Both the position numbers and the translations under genes were made by a program. Positions 61,491-64,000 of a DNA stretch of 64,000 nucleotides are shown here, piece after piece (position 1 is the first letter of the stretch; each line of letters opens with the position of its first letter). This stretch comes from Streptococcus sanguinis SK355 (GTDB taxonomy: Bacteria; Bacillota; Bacilli; Lactobacillales; Streptococcaceae). The notes beneath the pieces were generated by a model. It was not told the origin of the DNA. It made no database searches and saw only the letters and a list, made by a program, of their open reading frames with translations. The DNA is taken from assembly GCF_000212855.1 (NCBI RefSeq), contig NZ_GL890993.1, positions 2,193,189 through 2,257,188 on the forward strand, given 5' to 3'.

Positions 61491-61521
61491 AAAAAGCCGA
61501 CAAGCGAAAGGCTCATCGGCT
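61491..61521 (-). terminator. Terminator of the serC-serA operon
   Basis: AGCCGA pairs with TCGGCT across about 13 bases, followed by TTTTTC on the minus strand. A second inverted repeat (CAGACT/AGTCTG, 61527-61556) lies between it and the serA stop. Confidence 0.7.
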
Positions 61522-61563
61522 GATACAGACTTATCCACTAGGGAAGTGTAGTCTGTTTTTTTG

Positions 61564-62739
61564 TTATTTCTTAATCAAACGCACGCGCACAATATTATCG
61601 CTATTCTCAAATTTATCAACCAGCTCCTGAATCTTGCTTTCATCCGACTCATCCAAATCCAGCAAAGTATAGGCATAATCACCTTTGGAACGATTGATGA
61701 TATTGTCAATATTGATATTCAAATCACTAACAGCTGTTGAAATCCGAGCCACAATATTCGGTACATTTTTGTTAATCAGAGTAATCCGATAAGGCGCTGA
61801 GAGAGCCTGACGGACATTAGGGAAATTCACAGAGTTGATAATCTCCCCCGTTTCCATGAAGCGGCGGATAGTTTTCCCAGCCATAATAGCACAGTTTAGC
61901 TCAGCTTCCTCTGTCGAGCCACCCAGATGCTGAAAGACAGTAATCTGCGGATGGCGGAGCAGTTCTTCTACACCAAAGTCTGTGATATAACGCTTGACTA
62001 CACCAGCTTCTAAGGCATCAAAGAGGGCAGCATTGTCCACCAGCTCGCCACGGGCAAAGTTGATAAGGGTTGTTCCTTTTTGCATAAGACCAAAAGCAGC
62101 CTGATCAAAAGTAGCACGTGTATCCTCAGTCAGGGGCACATGGATAGTAATATAATCACTCTTCTCAAAGATTTCGTTAATGTCTGCTACCCGCTTGACA
62201 TGACTAGAGATATTCCAAGCTGTTTCAATGGATACATAAGGATCATAGCCAAGGACGTTCATCCCCAGACGATAGGCATCGTTGGCAATACGGCCGCCGA
62301 TAGCTCCCAGCCCAATGACTCCTAGAGTCTTCTCTGAAATCTCTGTCCCAGCAAACTGTTTCTTACCAGCTTCTACTTGCTTGGGAACATCATCTCCAGA
62401 AAGGCCGTTAGCCCAACTGTTAGCTGCGATATAGTCACGGGCAGACAGGAGAATGGAAGCCAAGACCGCTTCTTTCACCGCATTGGCATTAGCTCCTGGC
62501 GTGTTGAAGACCACAATTCCCTGAGCTGTTGCCTGTTCGACCGGAATATTATTGGTTCCTGCACCTGCCCGCGCAATGGCTTTGAGCTTGCTCGGAAATT
62601 CCTGTCCATGCAGATTTTGACTGCGCAGGATATAAGCATCCGGATTGTCAGACTTATCTCCGTCAATCTGAAAAGCATTGCCCAGCTCCTTGAGCCCGAT
62701 TTGATTGATATTGTTAAAGGTTTTGACACTAAAGACCAT
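61564..62739 (-). CDS. serA: D-3-phosphoglycerate dehydrogenase
   Basis: The 391-residue enzyme carries out the first step of serine synthesis. NAD-binding GLGAIGGRIA (about 141-150), the catalytic Arg in INFARGELVD, and the His in QHLGGSTEEAE are visible. A carboxyl ACT domain (about 318-391: NKNVPNIVARISTAVSDLNI) gives likely serine feedback control. It is of the short type without the extra ASB domain. It follows serC by 12 bases with AGGGAGGGAATCT before the ATG. The two steps are co-expressed; serB is not in the window. Confidence 0.96.
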   Translation of the reverse strand: MVFSVKTFNNINQIGLKELGNAFQIDGDKSDNPDAYILRSQNLHGQEFPSKLKAIARAGAGTNNIPVEQATAQGIVVFNTPGANANAVKEAVLASILLSARDYIAANSWANGLSGDDVPKQVEAGKKQFAGTEISEKTLGVIGLGAIGGRIANDAYRLGMNVLGYDPYVSIETAWNISSHVKRVADINEIFEKSDYITIHVPLTEDTRATFDQAAFGLMQKGTTLINFARGELVDNAALFDALEAGVVKRYITDFGVEELLRHPQITVFQHLGGSTEEAELNCAIMAGKTIRRFMETGEIINSVNFPNVRQALSAPYRITLINKNVPNIVARISTAVSDLNINIDNIINRSKGDYAYTLLDLDESDESKIQELVDKFENSDNIVRVRLIKK

Positions 62740-62751
62740 AGATTCCCTCCC

Positions 62752-63843
62752 TTAAGAATTCTCTTCTTCAAATTTCTGCATAAAGGCAATCAAGTCCTTG
62801 ACTCCTTGGAGCGGAAAGGCATTGTAGAGACTAGCTCTCATACCGCCTACACTGCGGTGCCCTTTGATATTCTTGAATCCCTCTGCTGCGGCCTCTTTGT
62901 TAAACTTGGCATCCAGCTCTGGAGTTGGTGATACAAAGGGAATATTGGCGACTGAGCGCTGCTCCTTATAACGGACAGGACTGCGGTAAAAGTCAGACTG
63001 CTCAATGAAGTCGTACAAAAGGCCCGATTTTTCACGGTTGAGCTTTTCCATTTCTGCTACGCCACCCAGCTCCTTGACCCACTCAAAGACCAGCTTGGCC
63101 ATATAGATGGCGAAGGTCGGTGGTGTATTGTAAAGAGAGCCATTGTCCGCCTGAATGCGGTAATCCAACATGCTAGATAGAACTGGCTCATCATCCAGCA
63201 AGTCTTCTCGGATGATGACAACTGTCACGCCGGCAGGTCCGATATTCTTCTGAGCCCCAGCATAAATCAAACCAAAATCCTCTACTCGGTACTGAGCAGC
63301 AAGGATATTAGAAGACATGTCCGCCACAATCGGTACGCCATTTGTTGCAGGCAGATCATAAATAGCCGTTCCTTCGATAGTATTATTGGTTGTCAGATGC
63401 ACATAAGCCGCCTGCGGATCAATCTCCTTTTCATCAAAAGAAGGAATTTCTGTGTAATTTAAATCCTCTGACGAAGCCAAGAGAATAGGCTCAAAAGGAA
63501 TAAACTTAGACAGCTTGACTGCCTCAGTGTAAGCTTTCTTTCCCCAAGATCCAGCCACTAGGTAATAGGCCTTGCCACCTTGAGCTAGATTAAGGGGAAT
63601 CATGCTAAACTGGGTAGAAGCCCCACCCTGCAGAAATAGCACGCGGTAATTGTCCGGAATATCCATGAGCTCACGCAACAAGCTCTCAGCCTCTTTTATA
63701 ATATCGTCAAATTCCTTGGATCGGTGGGACAGCTCCATCACACTCATGCCACTTTGGGCATAGTCTAAAAACTCAGCCCGAGCTTTTTTCAAGACTTCCT
63801 TGGGCAATACTGCCGGTCCAGCAGAAAAATTGTAAATCGTCAT
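62752..63843 (-). CDS. serC: Phosphoserine aminotransferase
   Basis: This 363-residue PLP enzyme turns 3-phosphohydroxypyruvate and glutamate into phosphoserine. [16 protein letters not shown] is the family start, and [16 protein letters not shown] and [10 protein letters not shown] are substrate and PLP segments. [17 protein letters not shown] holds the PLP lysine, and [17 protein letters not shown] the carboxyl Arg. It is the first gene of the serC-serA operon. GGAGGTAGGAT precedes the ATG. The 157 bases after it, to the window end, carry the promoter region and no recognisable gene. Confidence 0.96.
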   Translation of the reverse strand: MTIYNFSAGPAVLPKEVLKKARAEFLDYAQSGMSVMELSHRSKEFDDIIKEAESLLRELMDIPDNYRVLFLQGGASTQFSMIPLNLAQGGKAYYLVAGSWGKKAYTEAVKLSKFIPFEPILLASSEDLNYTEIPSFDEKEIDPQAAYVHLTTNNTIEGTAIYDLPATNGVPIVADMSSNILAAQYRVEDFGLIYAGAQKNIGPAGVTVVIIREDLLDDEPVLSSMLDYRIQADNGSLYNTPPTFAIYMAKLVFEWVKELGGVAEMEKLNREKSGLLYDFIEQSDFYRSPVRYKEQRSVANIPFVSPTPELDAKFNKEAAAEGFKNIKGHRSVGGMRASLYNAFPLQGVKDLIAFMQKFEEENS

Positions 63844-64000
63844 ATCCTACCTCCAAAATTTATTTTGTATATCATATCACAAAGTTTAGAAAATATCTAT
63901 TTTATTTCAGAAAATCAGCTCTTTTTTAGGTAATTCCCGAACATTATTGACTTATAGACAAGCAAAACCAACTGTCTAATCCAGATAATCATAACCAGCC

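Noticed and set aside
62377..62931. 184-codon plus-strand frame across serA and serC
   Set aside because: It spans two convincing minus-strand genes and their gap; an antisense artefact.

Overview
The window looks like the chromosome of a low-GC Gram-positive coccus, most likely a Streptococcus of the sanguinis/mitis type. This rests on the gene families and their order: glmU-nudF-macP-mtnN, LPXTG surface proteins, Bce-type ABC transporters, the DUF421/DUF3290 pair, serC-serA, and an endonuclease III that lacks the cluster cysteines. The species is inferred. No rRNA, tRNA, CRISPR array, prophage or intact insertion sequence was seen.

Layout. 1-7.7 kb is a minus-strand pilus/adhesin operon. 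One promoter (7684-7712) precedes a broken LPETG adhesin, a frameshifted pilin, two intact pilins and a fourth pilin cut by the window edge. 7.9-13.0 kb holds an ABC-F ATPase and the glmU operon. 13.2-23.5 kb is a mosaic of small metabolic and accessory genes: PadR, ASCH, GNAT, glycerophosphodiesterase, SDR, a DUF2829/Tad2-like protein, Fic, an S41 peptidase and an amino-acid permease. 23.7-26.9 kb carries a first BceAB transporter and a 43-residue small protein. 27-37.7 kb holds an old-yellow-enzyme reductase, a giant repeat adhesin of about 1845 residues, a methyltransferase with decayed copies of its 3' end, and a shorter adhesin paralogue. 37.8-39.7 kb is a TetR-controlled operon (membrane protein, NrdI-like flavodoxin, lipoprotein). 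40.8-43.4 kb is an ABC-2 transporter with LytTR and DUF3021. 43.6-49.5 kb is a second BceAB, TraX, a second NrdI-like protein and a BceRS-type two-component system. 49.6-64 kb is mostly conserved: a DUF2974 hydrolase, a ferric-reductase-like protein, DUF2975/XRE, DUF4230, metG, DUF421/DUF3290, exoA, nth, serA and serC.

How it fits together. The most notable signal is a promoter architecture that occurs six times: an inverted repeat like CTTACA-N4-TGTAAG, a downstream half-site, then TTATGG (or ACATGG), exactly 20 bases, and a -10 hexamer. It lies before both bceAB operons, traX, the S41 peptidase, the 43-residue protein gene and one orphan locus. I infer that it is the regulon of the response regulator at 48772-49458, a cell-envelope-stress or antimicrobial-peptide module. 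The two BceA ATPases are identical over 251 residues although their permeases differ strongly. A separate TetR circuit shows three operators with the same TGAATGAA-N12-TTCATTCA pattern. The surface-protein loci show duplication, repeat expansion and decay.
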